Origin: Litoreibacter albidus | GTDB lineage: Bacteria; Pseudomonadota; Alphaproteobacteria; Rhodobacterales; Rhodobacteraceae | Length of the DNA: 64,000 nt | Direction: 5' to 3' | Assembly: GCF_900107015.1 (NCBI RefSeq) | Contig: NZ_FNOI01000003.1 | Span: forward strand, 310,001-374,000 | Shown: positions 17,461 through 26,066 of the stretch, one piece after another | How the letters are laid out: every line of letters begins with the position of its first letter | How positions within the stretch are numbered: position 1 is the stretch's first letter | Position numbers and translations under genes: made by a program | The notes under the pieces: generated by a model | What the model was told of the DNA's origin: nothing | Databases searched by the model: none | Seen by the model: the letters and a program-made list of their open reading frames with translations, nothing else

Positions 17461-18744
17461 CTACAAGTTAACGGACTCCCGAACTAGCCTAATCAAGTCC
17501 CTAAATTCGCTGTCTGGTGTTGCTTGCTTCCAGAAATTGACAAACCGACAAACCAGTTGAACGTTGGATTTTTCGTAGTGGCCGTTACTGTCGATCCGGT
17601 CTAGCGATGGCCGCAAATGTTTGTTGTCGCCATCACCCACGAACTCGAAGTTTAAACCTGTTATGGCGCATTGACGGTTTCCCTGTTCAAGGAGTTCTCG
17701 AATGTGGACTTCAAGCTCTTGATCAGACATCAAGAGCTCCTTGTTTTTGACAGTCGTCTCCTTGATCTGACCATTCGAATTTTTGACTGTTTCTAGAACG
17801 CTGTTCTTTATTTCCCAGATAGATTTTTCGAGACAGCCAAGGACGCGCCCTTCGTTTTTTTGAGGGGGATTGGGCGATGTTCTCTTTTGGGATGGTTCGA
17901 TTTCGTCGTTGTCAAAATTGGCTCTCCACCAAAGTGAATCTAGCGTCCAGAGACTGATGTTAAGGTTTTGGGCAATGTCTCGAAGCACCTGACAAATGGC
18001 GTCATATTTCTCTCCTTTTGTGGCTCCACGATCGAGTTTTGGCCATAAGCCGCTATTCAGCAATGCAGCTTCAGAAACACCGTTCCAAACGCCATAGCGA
18101 TCGGGATATGCAACAAGGAGAATTGCAGACATTGTGCCTTTCCCTAGGCCCCGCAGTTCAGACGCCTCATCAAAACGATTAGCGATTGGCCGCGTTTCGT
18201 CCACAAGTACTGAAAGCGCCTCACGAAGGTCATCCATGTCTTCACAAAGCCGGTTCTTTTGACGCTCGAGTGTCGTCCAGTGTTTATTGTTTTCGAACTT
18301 CAAAAAATCGCGAAAGTCGTCTTCGCTTATCGTTCCAATTTCATGCGGATGAAAAATTGGACCGAAGCGACCGATTACTTCAGCTTCATTGCGAATGATC
18401 TCTTGAACATCGTTGTCTGATGCGGCTGCTTTTAGTGCAGTTAGGACTTGGTCCGAAAAACTGTATGATGAGGTATTCGATATGACTGGACTCTCGCCCG
18501 GCTGAGGCCCAATTGATAATTCAAGGCGCGCGAACCCTTCCTCCTCAGCAATTCGCAATACAGTCGAAGGTGAAAACTGCCTTTCTGGACTGCCTTTAGG
18601 GCCTCCACAAAGGTCACGAAACTTACGGTAGGTCTTTCCGTCGCAACTACGAAGCGCTTCAAAACCTGCATAGAGTTTTGTGTTCTCGCGGACAGGAATT
18701 TGCATTTCCAAGATCGTGATGAATTGGTCCAGCCTTGCATTCAT
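17461..18744 (-). CDS. HNH-endonuclease-domain protein (probable defence cargo)
   Basis: 427 residues. The C-terminal 70 residues look like an HNH/McrA nuclease domain: RQCAITGLNFEF, then PSLDRIDSNGHYEKSNVQLVC and an Asn-rich end (RFVNFWKQ). The middle carries ASELRGLGKGTMSAILLVAY and DRYGVWNGVSEAALL, a stretch resembling helix-hairpin-helix DNA-binding segments. A charged helical linker joins them. The N-terminal 150 residues are unrecognised. The gene is lower in GC than the core genome and lies alone between the integrase and the large gene at 19402. A DNA-targeting defence role is inference; no partner methylase is nearby. Confidence 0.7.
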   Translation of the reverse strand: MNARLDQFITILEMQIPVRENTKLYAGFEALRSCDGKTYRKFRDLCGGPKGSPERQFSPSTVLRIAEEEGFARLELSIGPQPGESPVISNTSSYSFSDQVLTALKAAASDNDVQEIIRNEAEVIGRFGPIFHPHEIGTISEDDFRDFLKFENNKHWTTLERQKNRLCEDMDDLREALSVLVDETRPIANRFDEASELRGLGKGTMSAILLVAYPDRYGVWNGVSEAALLNSGLWPKLDRGATKGEKYDAICQVLRDIAQNLNISLWTLDSLWWRANFDNDEIEPSQKRTSPNPPQKNEGRVLGCLEKSIWEIKNSVLETVKNSNGQIKETTVKNKELLMSDQELEVHIRELLEQGNRQCAITGLNFEFVGDGDNKHLRPSLDRIDSNGHYEKSNVQLVCRFVNFWKQATPDSEFRDLIRLVRESVNL

Positions 18745-19077
18745 GATTGAAATATTCCGCTTAGAGTGAGGGGGCAGGTCAGACCGACGGTAAAGTGGCC
18801 AGCTATGGTTTCAAATCATGAGACATTTGTGGGGTTAAGAAAAGTACATTACTTCCAACGCTGACCTTCGCTGTGAGTACAGCATGAGACAGACGACCAT
18901 TTGTGAAGCACTTCAGGTTTGGCCTTGGGAGGCTTGCGTTACTCAACATTAAGGGCGGAAAGCGGACGTTCGCTGCGTAAGCAAGATACTTGCGTGGCGT
19001 TCAAGAGAAGCGGAAGTTCGACATTGGACACAAAATTGTAGCTGCTGGGAACAGCGGATGCTCGCAGGGGCTTAATG
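18745..19077. other. Gap without a recognisable gene
   Basis: About 330 bases between the HNH gene start and the small membrane-protein ORF. I see no convincing ORF, tRNA or hairpin. It should hold the promoter of the HNH gene. Confidence 0.4.
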
Positions 19078-19254
19078 CTAGCGCTCAATGAATCCCCAAA
19101 AGCGCTTCATTATTTGTTTTAAGAATGTGTCGTCCCGCGCTTTACTGATGATCAAGGCGATAAGAACAAGCGCAAGTAGAAATGATCCCAAACCTTGCCC
19201 ATTGATGAAACCAAAGGATAGCTCCGCTTCAGATATCAGATCTTTCCAGGTCAT
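19078..19254 (-). CDS. Small membrane protein of the island
   Basis: A 58-residue frame from ATG 19254 (MTWKDLISEAELS) with GGAG eight bases upstream. It has one strongly hydrophobic segment (LGSFLLALVLIALIIS) followed by a basic cytoplasmic-type tail (KARDDTFLKQIMKRF). No family is recognised. It sits just upstream of, and divergent from, the 1364-residue gene, so it may belong to the same functional unit; this is inference from position only. Confidence 0.5.
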   Translation of the reverse strand: MTWKDLISEAELSFGFINGQGLGSFLLALVLIALIISKARDDTFLKQIMKRFWGFIER

Positions 19255-19341
19255 CGCACCAGCTCCGTTCAGTGTTTCGCGGTCTCTGTCCCCCGAGATA
19301 GTCTTCGCTAAGGCGCTTGACGCGCGACCGGACAACAACTA

Positions 19342-19362
19342 GTGTATCGCGTAACGCTACAC
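19342..19362. promoter_or_regulatory. Candidate operator of the HigA-like regulator domain
   Basis: An imperfect palindrome, GTGTATCGCGTAACGCTACAC, located 39 bases before the start of the large helix-turn-helix fusion gene. Its TCGCGTAACGCTACA core is similar to sites I associate with HigA-type antitoxins. It would allow autoregulation by the N-terminal domain. The assignment rests on pattern and position only. Confidence 0.45.
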
Positions 19363-19401
19363 AATACAATACACATCGCAGCAACCGGATTATGGTGAGC
19401 T

Positions 19402-22400
19402 ATGGCTACTGGACGAGACGGCAAAAACATCGGCGCACATATTCGCGAGCACGTCATCCCAAGCGGAATGAGCGTTACGAAAGCTGCGAAGTTATTGGGG
19501 GTCGGTCGACCTGCTTTATCGAACTTGTTAAACGGGAACGCTTCGCTTTCACCAGAAATGGCCCAAAGGATGGAGCGTACGTTCGCAACAAATGCTGAGG
19601 GCTTGCTTCAGAGGCAAGCCTCGAGCGAAGCGACGAACGCTGTTGCTCATATTAAGGGCGAGACAATAAAGACATTCGTCCCTACTTTTCTCAACATCAC
19701 ATCACACGACATTGAAGATTGGGGTGCAGATCGTATTGCGCCAAGAAGTCGATTGGCGGTCCTATTAAGGAGGTTGGTGAATACAACAGTTGAAGAGGTC
19801 TCCCAGATCGATTTTCCGGCGAATGACGACAGTCAGAGACCTGGTTGGGACGGCTTTGTAGAAGTGTCATCAGGAAACCCTTGGGTTCCGAGTGGCAGAT
19901 CCGGCTGGGAATTCGGCACTAACAAAGAGCCAAAACCGAAGGCAGACAAAGACTATACCAAGAGCCTCAAACTCCCCGAAGGAGAGCGGTTGCAGACAAC
20001 CTTCGTTTTCGTCACGACCATGCGTTGGGCCGGGAAAAGTGATTGGGTTGTTCAGCGTCGTGCAGAGAAACAATGGAAAGATGTAAGGGCCTACGACGCA
20101 AGCGATCTAGAACAGTGGTTGGAGCAATCCATACCAGGGCAAGTGTGGTTCTCAAATGAAACGCACACGCCATCAAAGGGTACTTTGGCTCTTCGCGCTC
20201 ATTGGAAGACGTGGTCAGCCGACTGCAAGCCAGCTCTGGTCCATTCGCTGTTTTCGGAAGCTTTCAACGGAGATACACTCGGAAAGATCGCAACGAAACT
20301 TGAAGCGACTGACACCGTTACCATTTCAGCGGACTCCCGTGGCGAAGGCTTGGCATTCATTGACGCTGCGTTTTCGTCAAAGGGAGAACTAAAAGAGCTA
20401 CGCGACCGGATGGTGCTTTTTTCTGAACCTGGGGTATTACCAGCACTTATTGCCCGAAACGTGAAGATCATACCGGTCGTTGCATCTCCATTGATAGAGC
20501 GGGAACTCGCTCCTTATAGGGGAAAGATTGCAAGCATCATTGTTCAACCAAAGAACATTAGTAGCCTCGATCCTGACGTTACCATTGGCACTTTGAGCTA
20601 CGGCGCCTTTAACACTGCCCTTTCTGAAATGGGTTTCAACAACGACGAGATCGACAGGCTCAGTCATGAAACCGGGCGGTCGATTACGGTATTGCGCCGA
20701 AGGCTCTCAAGTACGGAAGCAATACGCACTCCGAGTTGGAGCGCAGATTCAAGATTTTCTCGGCTGCTAATCCCAGTGGCTCTTGCAGGGTCGTGGGACT
20801 CTCGCTCTCCGTCCGATCAAGACGTCCTACAGCTGATTGGCGGTAAGGATTCATATGACGATGTAGAACAAGGTCAGCTAGAATTGTTGAACTTGGAGGA
20901 TTCGCCGGTTTGGAGCGTTGGGGCTTACCGAGGAGTCGTCTCAAAAATCGACGCATTGTTCGCAATTGGTCAACAGATGACCACCGCAGATATTGAGCGT
21001 TTTTTGGAAATTTCCGAGCTCGTTCTTAGTGAAGATGATCCGGCACTCGACTTGCCAGAGGGGGAACGCTGGATGGCAAACATCCATGGCAAGAAGCGCG
21101 ATATCTCAGGGCCGTTGCGTGAAGGAATTTCAGAAACTTTGGTTCTAATTGCTGTTTACGGACGTGAACTATTTCAGGATCGGCTTGGCTTTGACCCATC
21201 TCACCGGGTCGGAATGCTGGTCCGCAACCTCTTGATGCCGCTCACTGGGCGAACACTTGAAGCTCATTCACACGACCTACCGATGTACGCAGAGGCTGCT
21301 CCAGACGAGTTGTTGAGTATTCTAGAAGAAGATCTTGTCATGGAAAACCCAGCTGCGTTTGAGCTGGTTCGGCCCGCTGGAACTGGAATATGGGGTTCAA
21401 ATCCGAGGACTGGATTGCTCTGGGCGCTTGAAAACATTGCATGGGCACCGGAAAGACTCATCAGGGTCGTTGATGTTCTTGCGAGGCTTTCTGAGAAAAA
21501 ACTCGATGACAACTGGGTGAACAAGCCAATCAACTCTCTCGGTTCGTTCTTTCGGTGTTGGCTGCCGCAAACCTCGGCTCCGATCGAAGGTCGCATTGCC
21601 GCTCTTGAATACCTTGTTAAACGGTATCCGGAGGTTGCATGGAGCATCTGTGTAAATCAATTTGAACCGGGGCATAGTACTGCAAGTCCGAACCACAGAC
21701 CGAGATGGCGGCCTGACGCACAAGGTTCGGGAAATGGAGTTCCAGGGACTGAACGTTACCAAATGTCGAGAAGGGCTCTTGACGTCGCTTTAAATTGGGC
21801 TTCGCACAATGAAGAAACACTTGGGGACCTAGTTCGATGTGTTGGCTCACTGCCTGATGAAGACCAACAAACAGTTTGGAAACTTGTGGACGAGTGGGCC
21901 AAGTCGGCATTAGAGGCAGAAAAAGCTAGCCTGCGTGAAACGGTGCGCAGAAATATGATGACCAAGCGCGCCCGTAGGCGCAAAGACCAGACGGAAGAAC
22001 AACGTCCGAATGTCAGACTGCTCAAAGCCGCCAAACGTGCTTACGACTCGCTGCAACCCACCGACATCGTACAGAGGCATGCCTGGTTGTTTTTGACCAA
22101 CTGGGTTGAATGGTCTGCTGATGAGCTGCATGGCGATAAGGAGGACCTAGTCGGAGAGGCTCGTGATGCCCACATAAAAGAAGCCCGAAAGAACGCCGTT
22201 GAAGAGGTTTATGAAACAGCGGGCTTTTCCGGCCTTCTTCGTCTTTCACGTATTGGTGAAGGTGGATTCCAAGTAGGCTGGTTCGCGTTCGAAGTGCTTT
22301 CATCAACAGAGGAGCGCGTGAACTTCGTATCTGAAGTCATCACAAACGACCAAATTGAGCACTCTCACAAGGATCGTGCTATGCTGTCGGGCGTGCTCCA

Positions 22401-23496
22401 TCGATCTCAACAACTCGACCTGATGATTGAGTTGCTTACTGATCTAAAAACAAAGCTCGACCTCGAGCAGTTGGAGCAACTCCCGCCTCTGGCACCATTT
22501 GACGGCCAAACATGGGAATTTGTTGACGGCCTCGGTGATGTGAGTAGCACGAACTACTGGCGGAAAGTAAATACAGGCTTCTTTCGCGGGACACCTCAAG
22601 ACTTGAGTTATGCCGTGGACCACTTGCTGAAAGCGGGCCGGCCACGAGCAACCTTCGACATGATTAGGTTTGAGCTTTCAGCAGTACCTCCAAGAACAAT
22701 TTATCGGATATTGAGTGACGCCGCAGTCTCATCAGAAGATTTCCGAGCGAGCCAAATGGAAGGCTACGCAGTCAAGGAGGCCTTCAAACACTTGAACGCG
22801 ACCGGCGAAATCAAAGTCTCGGAGATGGCCACACTAGAATTTCAGTATCTAGCTGTACTGGAGAGGGAAGAAGCGGCCATCCCAAATCTTGAGCATCAAA
22901 TCAATAAGAACCCTGAACTCTTCGCTCAGGCTGTCGCCTTTGTCTTTAAGCGATCTGATGACCAGGAGGATCCTGCTGAGCTTAAGATCGAGGATCGGGA
23001 ACTGATGAGGGTGAGAGCGGAGCAAGCCTACCGAATGTTGGATCGCCTGAACAAGATTCCTGGCAGGGATAAAGAAGGCAATATGGACGGGAGTCGTCTG
23101 GTAGAATGGATCACGGCGACACGAAATCATCTTAAAGAGTGGGCACGTTTGGACGTGGGCGATAGCCAGATTGGGCAGTTGCTAGCGAAAGCCCCAGTTG
23201 GTGCTGACGGTGTGTGGCCATGTGAACCCGTTCGTGATGCTATGGAGGAGACACTTAATCGCAGAATGAGCGAGGGGTTTCGGATGGGGAAGTACAATTC
23301 GCGTGGCGCTCACTGGCGCGGAGAGGGCGGCAACCAGGAAAGAGAACTGGCTTCGCAGTACAATGAATGGGCATCTCCAATTGCTTCTACACATCCAAAG
23401 GTTGCTAAAGTGCTCCGTGAAATTCGCGATGGATATCTGTCTGACGCAGAACGAGAGGATACTGAGGCCAACATCCGGAAGAGGCTGCGTCACTAG
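19402..23496 (+). CDS. Giant HigA-type HTH fusion protein with nuclease-like and STAND-like regions
   Basis: 1364 residues. Residues about 10-65 form a HigA/XRE helix-turn-helix (SVTKAAKLLGVGRPALSNLL). Residues about 95-250 contain GWDG (Asp150), SGWEFGTNKEPKPKADKDY (Glu170, lysines 175-183), TTFVFVT and DLEQWLEQ, which I read as a restriction-endonuclease-like fold. The region around 300-480 (VTISADSRGEGLAFIDA, ETGRSITVLRRRL) resembles STAND NTPase cores, but I find no canonical Walker A lysine motif. The remaining ~880 residues are helical and repeat-like, as in sensor domains. A HigB-like toxin is not found next to it. Best inference: an autoregulated single-gene anti-phage protein. Confidence 0.72.
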   Translation: MATGRDGKNIGAHIREHVIPSGMSVTKAAKLLGVGRPALSNLLNGNASLSPEMAQRMERTFATNAEGLLQRQASSEATNAVAHIKGETIKTFVPTFLNITSHDIEDWGADRIAPRSRLAVLLRRLVNTTVEEVSQIDFPANDDSQRPGWDGFVEVSSGNPWVPSGRSGWEFGTNKEPKPKADKDYTKSLKLPEGERLQTTFVFVTTMRWAGKSDWVVQRRAEKQWKDVRAYDASDLEQWLEQSIPGQVWFSNETHTPSKGTLALRAHWKTWSADCKPALVHSLFSEAFNGDTLGKIATKLEATDTVTISADSRGEGLAFIDAAFSSKGELKELRDRMVLFSEPGVLPALIARNVKIIPVVASPLIERELAPYRGKIASIIVQPKNISSLDPDVTIGTLSYGAFNTALSEMGFNNDEIDRLSHETGRSITVLRRRLSSTEAIRTPSWSADSRFSRLLIPVALAGSWDSRSPSDQDVLQLIGGKDSYDDVEQGQLELLNLEDSPVWSVGAYRGVVSKIDALFAIGQQMTTADIERFLEISELVLSEDDPALDLPEGERWMANIHGKKRDISGPLREGISETLVLIAVYGRELFQDRLGFDPSHRVGMLVRNLLMPLTGRTLEAHSHDLPMYAEAAPDELLSILEEDLVMENPAAFELVRPAGTGIWGSNPRTGLLWALENIAWAPERLIRVVDVLARLSEKKLDDNWVNKPINSLGSFFRCWLPQTSAPIEGRIAALEYLVKRYPEVAWSICVNQFEPGHSTASPNHRPRWRPDAQGSGNGVPGTERYQMSRRALDVALNWASHNEETLGDLVRCVGSLPDEDQQTVWKLVDEWAKSALEAEKASLRETVRRNMMTKRARRRKDQTEEQRPNVRLLKAAKRAYDSLQPTDIVQRHAWLFLTNWVEWSADELHGDKEDLVGEARDAHIKEARKNAVEEVYETAGFSGLLRLSRIGEGGFQVGWFAFEVLSSTEERVNFVSEVITNDQIEHSHKDRAMLSGVLHRSQQLDLMIELLTDLKTKLDLEQLEQLPPLAPFDGQTWEFVDGLGDVSSTNYWRKVNTGFFRGTPQDLSYAVDHLLKAGRPRATFDMIRFELSAVPPRTIYRILSDAAVSSEDFRASQMEGYAVKEAFKHLNATGEIKVSEMATLEFQYLAVLEREEAAIPNLEHQINKNPELFAQAVAFVFKRSDDQEDPAELKIEDRELMRVRAEQAYRMLDRLNKIPGRDKEGNMDGSRLVEWITATRNHLKEWARLDVGDSQIGQLLAKAPVGADGVWPCEPVRDAMEETLNRRMSEGFRMGKYNSRGAHWRGEGGNQERELASQYNEWASPIASTHPKVAKVLREIRDGYLSDAEREDTEANIRKRLRH

Positions 23497-23505
23497 GTTC
23501 AGGAC

Positions 23506-23826
23506 TCATAACCAGAACAATACAATTGCAGTGAGTGCTATGGTCGAGAGGAAAAGTTCTGGGCATCCGTCATAGCGGGTTGCGATGCGCCGCCAGTCCT
23601 TGAGCTTGCCAAACGTGTTCTCGATTTTGTGGCGTAGTTTGTAACGGGATCTATCGTGCGGAATAGCCACATTACGAGACTTTCGCGATGAAATGCACGG
23701 CTCAATGTCCGTAACTTTTAGATCGTTACGGAACCAGTCTGTGTCATAGCCACGATCCGCAAGCAGCCAACAGGCAACTATAAACCGTGTTGGCAGCTTC
23801 CAAATGACGTAAAGCGCAGGTGCCAA
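23506..23826 (-). mobile_element. IS5-type transposase, 3' fragment
   Basis: A 106-codon frame ending in LLADRGYDTDWFRND, ISSRKSRNVAIPHDRSRYKL and RHKIENTFGKLKDWRRIATR: the C-terminal DDE half of an IS5/IS427-type transposase, including the conserved glutamate in KIENTFG. The first 28 codons do not match the family, and no N-terminal half follows upstream, so this is a truncated remnant. The 3' end lies ten bases from the convergent end of the giant gene. It is a trace of IS activity inside the younger element. Confidence 0.8.
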
Positions 23827-24172
23827 AGGACCATTTAGTATGAGAATTCGCGCGCCAGGTGCAAATATTTGCAGGAAAGAGGTTGTTCGTCCATCAATGG
23901 TCGATTGCGGTCGAGTCTGCGATCAGAAGACGATTTTGTAACCGTAGTAGAACGTCCGCAATGCGGGCTGCAACTGCGGCATTTTAGGCCCACGCTCAAG
24001 GTCGGCTTTGGGCCGTGAACGACGTTTCAAAACGGTGGACGGCGGAAGACGCGAGACTGAGAGCAGCGTCTGAAAATATTGCGTCTTTGTAGAATGTCCC
24101 CGCACGAGGGGGATATTAGACGGTTTCGTCTTCTAAAGGTTAACTATTGAAACAAAGACAAAAGGAAATCAC
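23827..24172. other. IS-remnant flank without a clear gene
   Basis: About 345 bases between the transposase fragment and the first tiny ORF. A 60-codon minus-strand frame (23923-24105) reads through a lysine/arginine-rich stretch and ends TFYYGYKIVF; I cannot support it as a gene. The left part probably derives from the damaged insertion sequence. Confidence 0.4.
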
Positions 24173-24295
24173 ATGTCGAAAAAGCTCGAAAACGCGCCGT
24201 CGAAGAAGCAAGATAAAGAAAGTGGAAATGGACGCGGCAACAACCCGCCCAAGTCAAATTCAGCAATGAAAACTAAGGGTGCCAAAAATGGGTAA
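24173..24295 (+). CDS. Tiny basic Gly/Asn/Lys-rich protein
   Basis: A 40-residue frame: MSKKLENAPSKKQDKESG then NGRGNNPPKSNSAMKTKG and a short KNG end. AAAGGA lies seven bases before the ATG, a good ribosome-binding site. The product is strongly basic, low-complexity and probably disordered. Its end overlaps the start of the next tiny ORF by eight bases, with which it shares glycine/asparagine-rich composition. No family recognised. Confidence 0.5.
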   Translation: MSKKLENAPSKKQDKESGNGRGNNPPKSNSAMKTKGAKNG

Positions 24296-24380
24296 GGGAC
24301 AAGGAAATGGAGGGGGCTGGCCTTCCACGAATGAAAACCCAAGTGGGGGCGGACGCTCCGACAATGGGAAAGGCAAGTAA
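24288..24380 (+). CDS. Tiny Gly-rich protein overlapping the previous one
   Basis: A 30-residue frame beginning MGKGQGNGGGWPSTNENPSG and ending in GGRSDNGKGK, with nine or more glycines and a single tryptophan in GGWPS. Its ATG lies inside the last codons of the upstream tiny ORF (overlap 24288-24295), suggesting translational coupling. It ends 34 bases before the convergent end of the 441-residue gene. I cannot assign a function; the pairing of two such micro-ORFs is the main argument that they are genuine. Confidence 0.45.
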   Translation: MGKGQGNGGGWPSTNENPSGGGRSDNGKGK

Positions 24381-24413
24381 TGCTGTGAGGGGCGTTCGCG
24401 CGCCCTTCACTAT

Positions 24414-25739
24414 TCAAGGCTCTACATCCGACTCAGATGAATCCCATTTCGTTTTGATGAATGGTACAACCTCTCTCGTTAGGGCTGGCCACTCTGCCCA
24501 AACACTTTCGACCGCTCCTTGGAGGTTGCCCAGCCCTTTATCAGTGATCCCCCGCTCAAAGGTTCTTTCAAGATAGTCTGCAAAGCCAACCACATGCCCA
24601 TCTAAGTTCAGTGTGGAAAGCCGCTCTTCAAAACGCTTCGCAACATCTTCCGATGAATCCGTCTCTTCATTGAAGAGCATCTCAGTCGAAGCCCTCAAAT
24701 TACGGTTGGTTTCCTCTACAAACTTGAAGGTCAGCTGCTCCCTCCCGTTCAGGATACGCCCCAGTTTCTCGGCTAATTTGTCCGGACTTCGACCTTTGGA
24801 ATCGTGTGTGTACAAAAACTCTGCGATATGCCGGATGGTCGATGGCTTGCCACGACCTCTTGGCTTCGGCCATTCACCCAGTTCCGTCAGAGGCCCATCT
24901 TCGACAAACACCTTCAACCTCTCAACCCACTGTTGGCTCGCAGTGCAACGCTGGCCGTCCACCGTTTTGGGCAATAACAACGGCCATTCGTCTGGGCGTT
25001 TGGGGCATAGGAAAGCCTCAAGCAACGCGAACTTCCATAGGATTCCCGTTAACGCCATTTTAAGCCCCACATGGCTGGCTCTTTCTGCGCTGACTTGGGC
25101 CTGCTCGCTTTCTATCGATCTCAGCAGTTCCGAAAGTTCTCTTCCCGCAGACGTCTTGCCAAGCGGGTGGACGTCCAGAAGCAAGCCCACCTCCTCAAAG
25201 AGGCCTTCGCGTTTGTTACTCAGCGAACATTCCGCACTCAAAAGCTCCAAGGCCTCAATGTCCGCTAGAGCAAGTTTCATTTGCTTGCGTCCGCGCAGCC
25301 AGTCGTCATCCCCCGAATGCCGTGCATTACAATATACAATGAAGCCGCGGAAGTGAGCCGATAGGACCCGCCAACTCGACAGGTCGTCCTCATGATTGCC
25401 GCGTCGTCGCCAATAGTAGCCCTCTTCGTCTCCGAGGGTCTCAGCGAACTGCATCATTTCGGCATGCGTCACGAAAGGTGAATCCCGCTTACTGTTCAAG
25501 TACGACAAGATTGATCTCGAACTGTATTCTTGAGCCATACCTTTCCAATAGGAGCTGGCAGCTTCGTCGTCAGGCGGGGCTTTCAGGGATCTTTCGACGG
25601 CCTTATAAGCGCTGTCTGCTCCGCGACCTTTTCTGGAACCAAGAAACATAGACGGCGTAAGCGGTTTGAGCACGTCGCAGGTAGGTGTCGCACTACGGTA
25701 GTTTCCGATAAGTTCATGGAGGTTTGGTAGGGTAAACAT
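24414..25739 (-). CDS. Unrecognised 441-residue island protein
   Basis: A soluble, charged protein with no transmembrane segment or signal peptide. Visible features are a lysine/arginine-rich stretch near residue 35 (SRKGRGADSAYKAVE), an acidic/aromatic segment GDEEGYYWRRRGNHEDD, and a helical C-terminal half with GRGKPSTIRHIAEFLY and KLAEKLGRILNGREQ. No catalytic motif is apparent. Codon and base composition are like the rest of the younger element. It is monocistronic, convergent with the two tiny ORFs. Cargo of unknown function. Confidence 0.6.
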   Translation of the reverse strand: MFTLPNLHELIGNYRSATPTCDVLKPLTPSMFLGSRKGRGADSAYKAVERSLKAPPDDEAASSYWKGMAQEYSSRSILSYLNSKRDSPFVTHAEMMQFAETLGDEEGYYWRRRGNHEDDLSSWRVLSAHFRGFIVYCNARHSGDDDWLRGRKQMKLALADIEALELLSAECSLSNKREGLFEEVGLLLDVHPLGKTSAGRELSELLRSIESEQAQVSAERASHVGLKMALTGILWKFALLEAFLCPKRPDEWPLLLPKTVDGQRCTASQQWVERLKVFVEDGPLTELGEWPKPRGRGKPSTIRHIAEFLYTHDSKGRSPDKLAEKLGRILNGREQLTFKFVEETNRNLRASTEMLFNEETDSSEDVAKRFEERLSTLNLDGHVVGFADYLERTFERGITDKGLGNLQGAVESVWAEWPALTREVVPFIKTKWDSSESDVEP

Positions 25740-26066
25740 TAGCTTCGATCATCAAATTTGAGAATATTTTGAGCGGAACCAATGAATGCAAGGCCTTCCA
25801 CCTTAGATCAACATACAGAAGTCCACCTTATAAAGAATGCCGTATGCATCACACCATTTACTAAGCAAAGAAGTAAGGCCGTGCTCTCTAATGGACCAAG
25901 AACACCACGACCGAACTAGCCAAGTAGGTCAGCATCAGAAAAGCACAGGAGACTTTTGCGAACGGTAGCCATCAGAAACACGACGGTGTTCACTTTCGAT
26001 GATGCTATTTAAACAGAAAAGGGGGTGCCACTAAGCACCCCTCCCCGATCAAATAACCCCCAAGAA
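25740..26066. other. Intergenic region with one terminator, no gene
   Basis: About 325 AT-richer bases between two minus-strand genes. The only structure I see is the terminator hairpin at 26021-26042; the remainder should contain the promoter of the 441-residue gene. Confidence 0.5.
26012..26042 (-). terminator. Rho-independent terminator of the Rep-like gene
   Basis: On the minus strand GGGGTGC-TTAGTG-GCACCCC forms a seven-pair GC-rich hairpin followed by CTTTTCTGTTT. It begins 25 bases after the stop codon of the HUH-type gene. Confidence 0.8.

Noticed and set aside
19317-19598. 93-codon frame overlapping the start of the giant gene, considered as a HigB-like toxin
   Set aside because: It has no HigB features and mostly reads the helix-turn-helix sequence in another frame.
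23923-24105. 60-codon minus-strand frame ending TFYYGYKIVF
   Set aside because: Located in IS-remnant DNA with unusual composition; no start signal, and I could not tie it to a family.
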